Part shown: positions 6,825 to 12,906 of the stretch, in pieces
How the letters are laid out: each line of letters begins with the position of its first letter
Numbering within the stretch: position 1 is the stretch's first letter
Assembly: GCA_030621995.1 (NCBI GenBank)
Contig: JAUXGP010000008.1
Location: 1 to 16,583 of the forward strand
Direction of reading: 5' to 3'
Source: Psychrilyobacter sp.
GTDB lineage: Bacteria; Fusobacteriota; Fusobacteriia; Fusobacteriales; Fusobacteriaceae
DNA length: 16,583 bases
The notes under the pieces: generated by a model
What the model was told of the DNA's origin: nothing
Databases searched by the model: none
Seen by the model: the letters and a program-made list of their open reading frames with translations, nothing else
Position numbers and translations under genes: made by a program

Positions 6825-7106
6825 ATGGAAATAAAAATATTGGGGACAGGGTGTAAAAAATGTGACGACCTGTACGACAATGTAATAAAGGCACTTTCAC
6901 AATCTAAAAGGGAGGCAAAGGTAGAAAAGGTAGAGGATATTGTATCGATAATGTCCTTTGGAGTGATGAGTACACCGGCCCTTGTAATGTCTCAGAGTAA
7001 AAATGCAGTTATTATGAATGAATTCGGGAAAACTGGTATAGATGATGAAAGTAGATATGGTAGGAAGTATGATAGACATGGAGAAGAGTACCCAGAAATG
7101 GGATAA
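6825..7106 (+). CDS. thioredoxin-like small redox protein with an abnormal C-terminal tail
   Basis: 93 residues. Residues 1-55 match the small TM0996/MTH895-type glutaredoxin-like family: MEIKILGTGC, the active-site pair CKKC (Cys10, Cys13) and a cis-Pro segment MSTPALV with Pro51. Such proteins are usually 75-80 residues and partner DUF318 permeases, in line with the broken permease 9 nt upstream. After residue 55 the normal ending (beta-hairpin plus last helix) is missing. Instead AVIMNEFGKTGIDDE appears, which looks like the switch segment of a CobW/COG0523 metallochaperone GTPase, followed by a charged tail. The gene therefore seems fused to a fragment of another gene and may not fold. 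The start is backed by AGGAGGCAGGG. Confidence 0.6.
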   Translation: MEIKILGTGCKKCDDLYDNVIKALSQSKREAKVEKVEDIVSIMSFGVMSTPALVMSQSKNAVIMNEFGKTGIDDESRYGRKYDRHGEEYPEMG

Positions 7107-7227
7107 ATCCACCCTTGTCTTTCTTACCAAGAAGAGGGCGGATATGACTGTACCCCAGATACTGAAGGGAATAGTAGATGCGTGGAAGAGAAATACTGCA
7201 GCAGAGATGAAGATGATGAACGGATAG
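7042..7227 (+). pseudogene. frameshifted coding remnant downstream of the thioredoxin-like gene
   Basis: A 61-codon frame overlapping the end of the thioredoxin-like gene reads like real protein in its second half (STLVFLTKKRADMTVPQILK, then GIVDAWKRNT), but I do not recognise it. No ribosome site precedes its ATG. It probably belonged to the same lost gene as the CobW-like tail or to a further deleted neighbour. A terminator follows at 7273. Confidence 0.3.
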
Positions 7228-7272
7228 AATGAGTTCTTTTATCTATGATATCTAAAATAATATTGATAAATC

Positions 7273-7305
7273 AAAAAAGCCAAGGATTAAAATCTTGGCT
7301 TTTTT
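7273..7305. terminator. bidirectional intrinsic terminator
   Basis: AAAAAAGCCAAG (7273-7284), a 9-nt loop and CTTGGCTTTTTT (7294-7305), a perfect 12-bp inverted repeat with T tracts on both strands. It lies between the plus-strand thioredoxin remnant cluster and the minus-strand GGDEF gene. Confidence 0.88.
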
Positions 7306-7314
7306 AATTTTAAA

Positions 7315-7386
7315 TTTTTTATTATATTCATCGGCTGATATGAACCTTGCAAAATAATATCCTTGCATCTCGCGGTATCCACCAAA
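7315..7386 (-). pseudogene. remnant of an EAL-domain C-terminus
   Basis: Just downstream of the GGDEF gene and in the same frame, after two stops (7402-7407), the minus strand reads FGGYREMQGYYFARFISADE followed by YNKKF. The pattern Q-G-Y-Y-F-A/S-R/K-P/F-x-x-A-x-E-F/Y is the characteristic end of EAL-type c-di-GMP phosphodiesterase domains. Nothing else of an EAL domain is present. It probably marks a deletion that removed a phosphodiesterase gene or domain. Confidence 0.5.
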
Positions 7387-7404
7387 TACTAAATTTACTT
7401 TCTA

Positions 7405-8328
7405 TTATTGAACTTTAGTCATATTTCTGCCAGATTCTTTAGCGAGGTAAAGGAGTTGATCTGCAGTTTTAATGACTTCATTTACATCTTGTCCCTGGTA
7501 GTACTGGGCAACCCCTAAACTAATAGTAACTCCTGACGGGCAGCCGGTTATTTGCAGATTTTCTATTTTTTTTCTTAACTGTTCAGCATAGAAATAGGCT
7601 TCTTTTGAGATTATATTCGGCAGAATCACAAGAAATTCTTCTCCTCCAAATCTGGCGGCGACTCCTTTTTCCCCTATTGCACCTCTTATTGTATCAGCAA
7701 CCTCTTTTAATACCTTGTCACCCAAAGGATGACCGTAAGTGTCGTTTATTTTTTTAAAACGATCAATATCCATCATGATGATGGAAAATCCCTCTTCTCT
7801 GGTATCTTTACCTGTCAGAAAATCGAAGATATATCTTCGATTGTAAAGACCTGTAAGAGGATCAGTTAGAGCCATTTTTTCCATGGTTCTTCTGCTTTCT
7901 TCTAATTCGGTTACATCGTTCATTATGAGAAGAGCCATGTCAGTACTATCAAATTTTACATGCTTACAAGAATAGAGAAAATGTTTTTTTATCTTTTTAC
8001 CATTCATATAAAATTCTCTGGAAAGAACATTTCCCGAGTGGCTAGATTTACCGGAAAGAGTTGAAATAATAGTTTTTCTAAGGTTACAGCTTTCGCAGAA
8101 GGTAGTTTCACCGCAATCTTTTCCCTCCTCAACGGCATGGCGGCAGCCCAGAGCATTCCCGCATTTTTTTCCCTCTATTTGTTTTAAATCTTTATGGAGC
8201 ATTCTTTTGAGAAAAGGATTCACCGATTCTACCTTTATATCCTGATTTACCACCATTATATTAGTCTGAAGATTTTCCATGAGAACTTCAAGAAAATTTT
8301 CAGAGGTTTTTAATTTTTCAATATCCAA
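7405..8328 (-). CDS. Cys-rich PAS domain - GGDEF diguanylate cyclase
   Basis: 307 residues. The start is TTG at 8328 behind GAGGGGGAAACAGC; no ATG lies in frame upstream. Residues about 10-142 form a PAS-type sensor with a cysteine cluster: Cys56, Cys62 (CGNALGC), Cys72, Cys78 and Cys81 (CESC), plus Cys121. This spacing suggests Fe-S or metal binding or thiol redox sensing. Residues about 150-307 form a GGDEF domain with DPLTGLYNRR, the Mg-binding DIDRFKKIND segment and the active-site RFGGEEF (226-232), so it should make cyclic di-GMP. The product-inhibition RxxD motif is absent (GEKG at 219-222). There is no membrane segment, so it is cytoplasmic. It lies 48 bp after the HxlR regulator on the same strand and is probably co-transcribed with it. 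Confidence 0.92.
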   Translation of the reverse strand: MDIEKLKTSENFLEVLMENLQTNIMVVNQDIKVESVNPFLKRMLHKDLKQIEGKKCGNALGCRHAVEEGKDCGETTFCESCNLRKTIISTLSGKSSHSGNVLSREFYMNGKKIKKHFLYSCKHVKFDSTDMALLIMNDVTELEESRRTMEKMALTDPLTGLYNRRYIFDFLTGKDTREEGFSIIMMDIDRFKKINDTYGHPLGDKVLKEVADTIRGAIGEKGVAARFGGEEFLVILPNIISKEAYFYAEQLRKKIENLQITGCPSGVTISLGVAQYYQGQDVNEVIKTADQLLYLAKESGRNMTKVQ

Positions 8329-8376
8329 GCTGTTTCCCCCTCAGTAAATATTAATTTTTTATATTCCGAACATCAA

Positions 8377-8706
8377 TTATTCTTCTTCAGAAAAATATTT
8401 TTTTGCCCATATTTCTATTGTTTTTAAAGCTGGAGACAGGGCTTCTCCTTTTTCAGTAAGGAAATATTCTACTCTGGGAGGAGCCTCTGGATAATTTTTT
8501 TTATCTACAAGACCGTCTTTTTCAAGAGCTTTTAACTGTTCGTTGAGCATCTTTTGGGTTATCCCCTTTGTTCTTCTCTGTAATTCCAGAAATCGTATAG
8601 GTTCATGAGTTAGATGACAGAGGATAAGTGCCTTCCATTTACCCCGAAGAAATTCAATCCCTAAATCAAGATAACAAACATATTCTTTATCTTTATATCT
8701 GACCAT
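8377..8706 (-). CDS. HxlR-family winged-helix transcriptional regulator
   Basis: 109 residues from ATG 8706, chosen because GAGGTGA lies 8 nt upstream; the in-frame GTG at 8716-8718 sits inside that ribosome site. The family pattern is clear: a Cys near the N-terminus (YVCYLDL), GKWKALILCHL, RFLELQRRTKGITQKMLNEQ (recognition helix) and the wing PPRVEYFLTEKGEAL. HxlR proteins (YodB, HypR, CatR) are dimeric repressors or activators that often sense quinones, aldehydes or disulfide stress through the N-terminal Cys. Here it is divergent from a flavoprotein reductase gene and upstream of a Cys-rich PAS-GGDEF gene. A large palindrome at 8853-8882 is the obvious candidate binding site. Confidence 0.92.
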   Translation of the reverse strand: MVRYKDKEYVCYLDLGIEFLRGKWKALILCHLTHEPIRFLELQRRTKGITQKMLNEQLKALEKDGLVDKKNYPEAPPRVEYFLTEKGEALSPALKTIEIWAKKYFSEEE

Positions 8707-8754
8707 TGGTATATTCACCTCAATATTTTAATTGTTAAAATTAATCTAAGATAA

Positions 8755-8763
8755 ATTATACCA
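8755..8763 (-). promoter_or_regulatory. extended -10 promoter of the HxlR gene
   Basis: On the minus strand TGGTATAAT (TGn extended -10 plus a perfect TATAAT) lies about 50 nt upstream of the ATG at 8706. The -35 region (TTTATA) is poor, as allowed for extended -10 promoters. Confidence 0.5.
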
Positions 8764-8852
8764 GTTTTAAGATGAAATATAAATAAAATTTAAAATTATG
8801 AAATAATTTAGAAGAGAAAAAATACTAGGACCCTCTAAAATACTTAAATCTT

Positions 8853-8882
8853 ACTTTTTAGTAAGTGTACTTACTAAAAAGT
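8853..8882. promoter_or_regulatory. 30-bp palindromic operator, candidate HxlR site
   Basis: ACTTTTTAGTAAGT (8853-8866), GT, ACTTACTAAAAAGT (8869-8882): perfect 14-bp arms around 2 nt. It contains TACT...AGTA elements in both halves, and further TACTT copies flank it at 8841 and 8886. It ends 6 bp upstream of the -35 box of the flavoprotein promoter. There is no T run, so it is not a terminator. The position between HxlR and its divergent neighbour makes it a likely binding site. Confidence 0.75.
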
Positions 8883-8888
8883 GCGTAC

Positions 8889-8917
8889 TTGTGAAAAGAA
8901 ATTGATAGGGGTATAAT
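8889..8917 (+). promoter_or_regulatory. promoter of the flavoprotein gene
   Basis: TTGTGA (8889-8894), 17 nt, TATAAT (8912-8917), a perfect -10 and a good -35, about 36 nt upstream of the ATG at 8953. It lies immediately downstream of the palindromic operator. Confidence 0.75.
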
Positions 8918-8952
8918 TTATTATAAAAAATTTAAAAAGAGGTGGATAAATT

Positions 8953-9588
8953 ATGAAGGTAGTAGCATTTAACGGAAGTCCAAAGGCAAGTGGAAATACT
9001 AATTCAGCATTAGAGATGGTAGCCTGTGAACTGAGAAAAGAAGGGATGGAAGTAGAGATTGTCCACGTGGGAAATAAACTTATTCGAGGCTGTCTTGCAT
9101 GTGGTCAATGCAGGGTGAAAATGGATGAAAAGTGCATCATAAAGGATGATAACTATGTCAATGAATGGATTCAGAAGATGAAGGAAGCAGACGGGATAAT
9201 CTTGGGATCACCTGTGCACTACTCTGCTATTGCTGGAACAATGAAATCATTTTTAGACAGAGCCTTCTATGTGATGGGAGGATCGGCTATGCTTAGAAAT
9301 AAAGTAGGAGCTGCAGTGGTTGCAGTAAGACGTTCTGGAGGGATTCCAACATTTAATCAATTAAATAACTTTTTAAATTACTGTGAGATGGTTATGCCGA
9401 CTTCTAACTATTGGAATGTTATCCATGGGACTACTCCTGGAGATACAGAGTCTGATGCTGAAGGAAGGCAGATCATGGGTGTTTTAGGAAAGAACATGGC
9501 CTACCTCCTAAAACTTGTTGAAAATGGGAAAGATAAGGTAGCTGAACCAGAATTGGAAAGAAAAAAATATACCAATTTTGTTAGATAG
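8953..9588 (+). CDS. NADPH-dependent FMN reductase / flavodoxin-family protein
   Basis: 211 residues with a flavodoxin-like fold that binds FMN. The phosphate-binding loop is FNGSPKASGNTNS (6-18); GSPVHYSAIAGTMKSFLDR is the second conserved stretch and lies near the isoalloxazine ring. GCLACGQC with Cys47, Cys50 and Cys53, plus Cys61, forms the four-Cys pattern common in this subgroup, close to iron-sulfur flavoproteins but not proof of a cluster. Likely roles are quinone or disulfide reduction in the cytoplasm. It is divergent from an HxlR regulator, an arrangement typical of quinone/aldehyde-responsive pairs, and has its own promoter, operator and terminator, so it is a single-gene transcript. 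The start is supported by AAAGAGGTGG. Confidence 0.9.
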   Translation: MKVVAFNGSPKASGNTNSALEMVACELRKEGMEVEIVHVGNKLIRGCLACGQCRVKMDEKCIIKDDNYVNEWIQKMKEADGIILGSPVHYSAIAGTMKSFLDRAFYVMGGSAMLRNKVGAAVVAVRRSGGIPTFNQLNNFLNYCEMVMPTSNYWNVIHGTTPGDTESDAEGRQIMGVLGKNMAYLLKLVENGKDKVAEPELERKKYTNFVR

Positions 9589-9591
9589 AAG

Positions 9592-9616
9592 AAAAGGGAG
9601 GGGAACCTCCCTTTTT
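9592..9616 (+). terminator. intrinsic terminator of the flavoprotein gene
   Basis: AAAAGGGAGG (9592-9601), loop GGAA, and CCTCCCTTTT (9606-9615), a perfect 10-bp stem with a T tract, just after the TAG. Confidence 0.88.
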
Positions 9617-9674
9617 AGATGCCCTTATATACATTGATCTCCTTATCTTCAACAAGATCTTTTATGAGACCCTC

Positions 9675-10436
9675 CTAAATAATTTCCACACCATTTTCCC
9701 TTAATTTTTCTTCAAATTGTTTTTCTATTTTTTCATCTACTACTACAGCATCCAAATCATTTAAAGTTCCAAAGTTATAGATTCCATAGGAATAAAATTT
9801 ATCTTTTTCACATACAAAATATACTTTTGAGGCCATTTGAATCATGGCTTTTTTTAAGGTTACTTCATTGGAGTCAAAGATACTGATATTACCTTTTTGA
9901 ACATCTATTCCAGCCCCGCTTAAAAAAAGTTTTTGTGTATTTATCTTACGGACAGAGTCTAAGGCTAGTCCTCCTAAAAAAGTTCCCAAAATACTATGAT
10001 AAGTACCTCCAATACCAATGAGTTCAATCTTATCTATTCCATCCAGACATTTCATGATATCCAGCATGTTGGTTACTACTGTGATTTTTTTTGGTGATTC
10101 AGCTAATTTTTCAGCAAGCAGAAGATTTGTACTGGAGGAATCTAAGAAGATGATCTCTCCTTCTTCTATAATTTTATAGAGTTTATTGGTTATCTTTTTT
10201 TTTCCTCCTAAATTGACTACTTTTCTGTGGTTAAGGGAAATATCCATGGGGATTTCTTTTTTTAAGATGGCTCCACCATGGGTTCTCTCTAACTTCCCCT
10301 CCTCCTCCAAGAGTTTCAAATCCTTTCGTATAATGACTTCACTGACATCAAAATTAAGACTTAATTCCTTTACTCTTACCTTGGATTTATTCATAAGGAT
10401 CTTTAATATCTCTAACCTTCTCTCTTGAGCAAACAT
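9675..10436 (-). CDS. DeoR/GlpR-family transcriptional repressor
   Basis: 253 residues, the usual family length. The N-terminal winged helix (about 6-57) contains the signature with IIRKDLKLLEEEGKL and RTHGGA (51-56). The C-terminal DeoRC sensor domain (about 75-230) has GEIIFLDSSST and LIGIGGTYH, which bind a phosphorylated sugar or similar effector. A strong AGGAGGAATTTGA precedes the ATG. No sugar kinase, PTS or catabolic operon is adjacent, so the effector cannot be guessed. The divergent neighbour is a 53-residue protein gene whose promoter carries phased GAAAC repeats, the probable target. Its own promoter is an extended -10 at 10471-10479. Confidence 0.93.
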   Translation of the reverse strand: MFAQERRLEILKILMNKSKVRVKELSLNFDVSEVIIRKDLKLLEEEGKLERTHGGAILKKEIPMDISLNHRKVVNLGGKKKITNKLYKIIEEGEIIFLDSSSTNLLLAEKLAESPKKITVVTNMLDIMKCLDGIDKIELIGIGGTYHSILGTFLGGLALDSVRKINTQKLFLSGAGIDVQKGNISIFDSNEVTLKKAMIQMASKVYFVCEKDKFYSYGIYNFGTLNDLDAVVVDEKIEKQFEEKLRENGVEII

Positions 10437-10470
10437 TCAAATTCCTCCTAATATCTAATTTATTAATTTA

Positions 10471-10479
10471 ATTATATCA
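10471..10479 (-). promoter_or_regulatory. extended -10 promoter of the DeoR-family gene
   Basis: Minus strand TGATATAAT (TGn plus perfect TATAAT) about 35 nt upstream of the start at 10436; the -35 is weak. Confidence 0.5.
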
Positions 10480-10508
10480 TATTTTTTATAAAACTAATTA
10501 AATTTTTC

Positions 10509-10537
10509 TTGACTTTCGAAACCAAATGAAATAAAAT
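10509..10537 (+). promoter_or_regulatory. strong promoter of the 53-residue protein gene
   Basis: TTGACT (10509-10514), 17 nt, TAAAAT (10532-10537), near-consensus in both boxes and spacing, 52 nt upstream of the ATG at 10589. The GAAAC repeats begin within its spacer. Confidence 0.8.
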
Positions 10538-10572
10538 GTAGTCAAAAGAAACACAAAGAAACGATTTGAAAC
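10518..10572 (+). promoter_or_regulatory. phased GAAAC direct repeats, candidate DeoR-family operator
   Basis: GAAAC starts at 10518, 10548, 10558 and 10568, GAAAT at 10528, and a degenerate GTAGT occupies the 10538 slot. Five of six positions in a strict 10-bp register therefore carry GAAA(C/T). The array runs from the -35/-10 spacer to just before the ribosome site. DeoR-family repressors are known to bind short direct repeats spaced by about one helical turn, so this is a good operator candidate for the divergent regulator. Confidence 0.65.
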
Positions 10573-10588
10573 TAAAAGGAGGAGATAA

Positions 10589-10750
10589 ATGAAAATCAAT
10601 CTAATATCTGACAAAAAAGAAAAGGTGACTTTTAACCTGGCGTTTCCATATATCCACAATAGATATAAGGTAAAAAAACTTATAGCAGAAGGATACAGTC
10701 TTGCAGGGGAAGAGGATGTAATTATTGCCATAAAATTAAGACTTTATTAA
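10589..10750 (+). CDS. small protein of unknown function, 53 residues
   Basis: ATG with AAGGAGGAG 6 nt upstream and a near-consensus promoter. The predicted protein begins MKINLISDKKEK and has a compact alpha/beta look: a strand (VTFNLAF), a basic segment (YIHNRYKVKKLIAEGY), an acidic turn (GEEDVIIA) and a final strand (IKLRLY). No signal peptide, membrane span or cysteine is present. I do not recognise it. It is the only gene under the GAAAC-repeat promoter and is followed by a perfect 20-bp hairpin, so it forms a complete one-gene unit opposite the DeoR regulator. The alternative is that it is the surviving start of a larger lost gene, but clean start and stop signals argue against that. 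Confidence 0.7.
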   Translation: MKINLISDKKEKVTFNLAFPYIHNRYKVKKLIAEGYSLAGEEDVIIAIKLRLY

Positions 10751-10781
10751 AAATTAATATGAAAATTTTTACTTTTATTAA

Positions 10782-10826
10782 AACTTGCGGGATAGAAACT
10801 ACTTTTTAGTTTCTATCCCGCAAGTT
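10782..10826. repeat. perfect 20-bp hairpin between the small gene and menA
   Basis: Arms 10782-10801 and 10807-10826 are exact reverse complements (AACTTGCGGGATAG... / ...CTATCCCGCAAGTT) around a CTTTT loop. It lies 32 nt after the small gene stop. It is much longer than the other terminators in this window and lacks a run of T after it (GTTTATATATAA), so it may be a factor-assisted or weak terminator, an mRNA 3'-end stabiliser or a processing site. Confidence 0.75.
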
Positions 10827-10961
10827 GTTTATATATAAATAACTAAGATGTCGATGATAAAAAAATTATCGATAAACATAATATGTCTAGTAAAACACTC
10901 CTATAAATGCTAGGATAAGAAGATGACTTTAGACATAAAATATTAATTTCCAGGAGGAATC

Positions 10962-11870
10962 ATGACTAAAAAACAACTATTTACCATCCTTGATCCAAAA
11001 ACTTGGTCGGCATCTATTATTCCGGTATTTATAGGAACACTTTATTCAATATATCGAACTGGCAATTTTCGGTTGGATCTATTTTTAGCTGTATTGCTTT
11101 CAGCAGTAGGAGTACAATGTTTTGCCAATGTAATCAATGATTATTCTGATTTTATAGACGGCTTGGATACTCCGGAGACTGTATATGACAGGGAAGGATC
11201 TATTATGGTCTTTGATAATATCCCCCTTATTCAGGTGAAAAAATTGATGGTTTACTTAGTAATATGTACATTATTTCCTGCAAGCTATCTTCTCTTTCAC
11301 GGAGGTCTTACAGTGGCTGTCATTGGAATCATAGGTTTTCTTGTAGCTTTTCTTTACTCTTCAGGTCCGCTTCCGATATCCAAAACATTTTTAGGGGAAT
11401 TATTTTCAGGAGTTACCATGGGAGGTCTTATCACATGGTTAGCTTACTATATTCAGACAGGATATATAGATACAAATATTATATTGATCTCGATACCACT
11501 TATAATTTATATAGGCTCAATCCTCCTTACCAATGGTCTTTGTGACATAGAAAAAGATCAGGCAAGCAGGGTAACGATTCCTGTCCTTATGGGCAGAGAA
11601 AGATCTATAGATATCCTGAAATTTGCCTATATAACCATGTATGTTTTTATACTTTTAAGCATTGCTTTAAAAAGCCTGCCTGTTTCAATGGTTTTAATCT
11701 TTGTATCCATTCCATTGGTTGTGAAAAAACTTAAATTTATTGTAGTTGAAAATATATCTATGAAAAATAGATCCAATATTATGGGGACTTCAGTTTTATC
11801 TGGAATTATTTTTTTCACCTTTTATATGATCATCATTTTAGGAGAAATTTTAAGGAGTGAATTTTTATAA
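10962..11870 (+). CDS. menA: 1,4-dihydroxy-2-naphthoate polyprenyltransferase
   Basis: 302 residues, an integral membrane UbiA-family prenyltransferase that joins the polyprenyl tail to 1,4-dihydroxy-2-naphthoate, giving demethylmenaquinol. It starts with the MenA-type DPKTWSASIIPV segment. The first Asp motif is NDYSDFIDGLD (59-69: Asp60, 63, 66, 69) and the second is CDIEKDQASR (Asp195, Asp199), both for Mg-diphosphate binding. About eight to nine hydrophobic spans follow the UbiA pattern. The start ATG follows CAGGAGGAATC. It heads a four-gene operon with menG, a small subunit-like gene and a polyprenyl diphosphate synthase; its stop overlaps the next start (TAATG). No clear consensus promoter was found in the 135 bp before it. 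Confidence 0.95.
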   Translation: MTKKQLFTILDPKTWSASIIPVFIGTLYSIYRTGNFRLDLFLAVLLSAVGVQCFANVINDYSDFIDGLDTPETVYDREGSIMVFDNIPLIQVKKLMVYLVICTLFPASYLLFHGGLTVAVIGIIGFLVAFLYSSGPLPISKTFLGELFSGVTMGGLITWLAYYIQTGYIDTNIILISIPLIIYIGSILLTNGLCDIEKDQASRVTIPVLMGRERSIDILKFAYITMYVFILLSIALKSLPVSMVLIFVSIPLVVKKLKFIVVENISMKNRSNIMGTSVLSGIIFFTFYMIIILGEILRSEFL

Positions 11871-12589
11871 TGTCAGTTGAAAGAGATAAGGAGAGGCGAG
11901 CCCATAGTGTATTTCAAAAAATCTCATTTTGTTATGATTTTATGAATGATATCATTACCCTGGGAATACACAGACTCTGGAAAAAAGACCTTATTAAAAG
12001 TATCCCAGTGGAGAGTAAGATGGTTTTGGATGTATGTTGTGGTACCGGGGATATCGCCATAGGTATGGGAAATAAATTAAAAACTTCCCAGATAACAGCT
12101 CTTGACTTCAGTGAGAGGATGCTTCAGGTAGCCGAAAAAAGGACTAAGGCAGCCCACCTTAAAAATATAGAGTTCATTCAAGGGAATGCTCTTTTTCTTC
12201 CCTTTAAAGATAATAGTTTTGATACTGTTACTATTTCCTTTGGTATCAGAAATACATCTGATTATAAAAAAGTTCTCGATGAAATACATCGTGTCTTGAT
12301 GCCCGGGGGAGTGTTCTTCTGTATGGAAGCTTCCTATCCGGATCCATTCATACTCAGAGGAGTTTTATCTGCCTATTGCAGATTTATAGTTCCTATTATG
12401 GGGAAAATTTTAGTGAAATCCTATGGGGAATACCGATGGCTGGATGAATCTGTGGGAGCTTTTATATCCAAAGAAGAACTCACAGTACTCGTAGAAGGAG
12501 CAGGGTTTACTGAGATAAATCTTAGAACCTTCCTTTTTGGAAGCTGCACCCTGCATTCTGGAATCAAAGGAGGAGTGGATGAATACTAA
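11870..12589 (+). CDS. menG: demethylmenaquinone methyltransferase
   Basis: 239 residues, a class I SAM-dependent methyltransferase of the UbiE/MenG family that carries out the last step of menaquinone synthesis. The family signature YDFMNDIITLGIHRLWKK (22-39) is near-perfect. Motif I VLDVCCGTGD (52-61) binds SAM; later motifs are ALDFSERML, ISFGIRNTSDYKKVL and the C-terminal YRWLDESVGAF with a PGGVFFCMEAS strand. The common alternative name is ubiE. It is translationally coupled to menA (1-nt overlap) and overlaps the next gene by 11 nt. Confidence 0.96.
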   Translation: MSVERDKERRAHSVFQKISFCYDFMNDIITLGIHRLWKKDLIKSIPVESKMVLDVCCGTGDIAIGMGNKLKTSQITALDFSERMLQVAEKRTKAAHLKNIEFIQGNALFLPFKDNSFDTVTISFGIRNTSDYKKVLDEIHRVLMPGGVFFCMEASYPDPFILRGVLSAYCRFIVPIMGKILVKSYGEYRWLDESVGAFISKEELTVLVEGAGFTEINLRTFLFGSCTLHSGIKGGVDEY

Positions 12590-12905
12590 AAAATATTTTG
12601 ATCTCATAGAGAAAGATTATATCAGGGAGGTTTCCCTTAGATCGAAAAAAGATTATATAGAGGAGGCCTTTAAACTGGCCTATCTTATACTCTTTTTTCA
12701 TAACTCCGGCGGAGATATGGATGGCAGGAAACTCCTCCTGGGGGATCTCTTTATCTCCCTTTTAAATAGACATCTTTTACCTTTAGACAGAGAGCTTTTA
12801 AAAAAAATTACAGACAGACTTCTCCTTTGTTATTCTAAAAAAATTATCTGCGGGAAATATGACTATAAGAAAGAACTGTTAAAACTCCTAAAGGAAGTGA
12901 GTTAA
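12579..12905 (+). CDS. probable small subunit of heptaprenyl (polyprenyl) diphosphate synthase, HepS-like
   Basis: 108 residues from ATG 12579, which follows AAAGGAGGAGTGG. The protein is all-helical in appearance and soluble. Its central stretch GRKLLLGDLFISLLNRHLL followed by LDRELLKKITDRLLLCYSKK resembles the G-D-(Y/L)-(Y/F)-x-x-x-x-x-x-L-L ... K segment of HepS-type component I of two-subunit heptaprenyl or hexaprenyl diphosphate synthases. Those small subunits have no catalytic Asp motifs and bind the catalytic partner to set chain length. The gene order menG then catalytic HepT-like synthase, with this gene between, matches the Bacillus hepS-menG-hepT arrangement in content. It is shorter than Bacillus HepS (about 250 residues), nearer to the M. 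luteus HexA size. Homology is faint; the context carries most of the weight. Confidence 0.55.
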   Translation: MNTKKYFDLIEKDYIREVSLRSKKDYIEEAFKLAYLILFFHNSGGDMDGRKLLLGDLFISLLNRHLLPLDRELLKKITDRLLLCYSKKIICGKYDYKKELLKLLKEVS

Positions 12906-12906
12906 G

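Noticed and set aside
9615..9671. Short minus-strand frame (reads IKDLVEDKEINVYKGI) behind AGGAGGG after the DeoR-family gene
   Set aside because: Only about 19 codons with no standard start codon; its stop overlaps the flavoprotein terminator. It may be a gene tail, but nothing identifies it.
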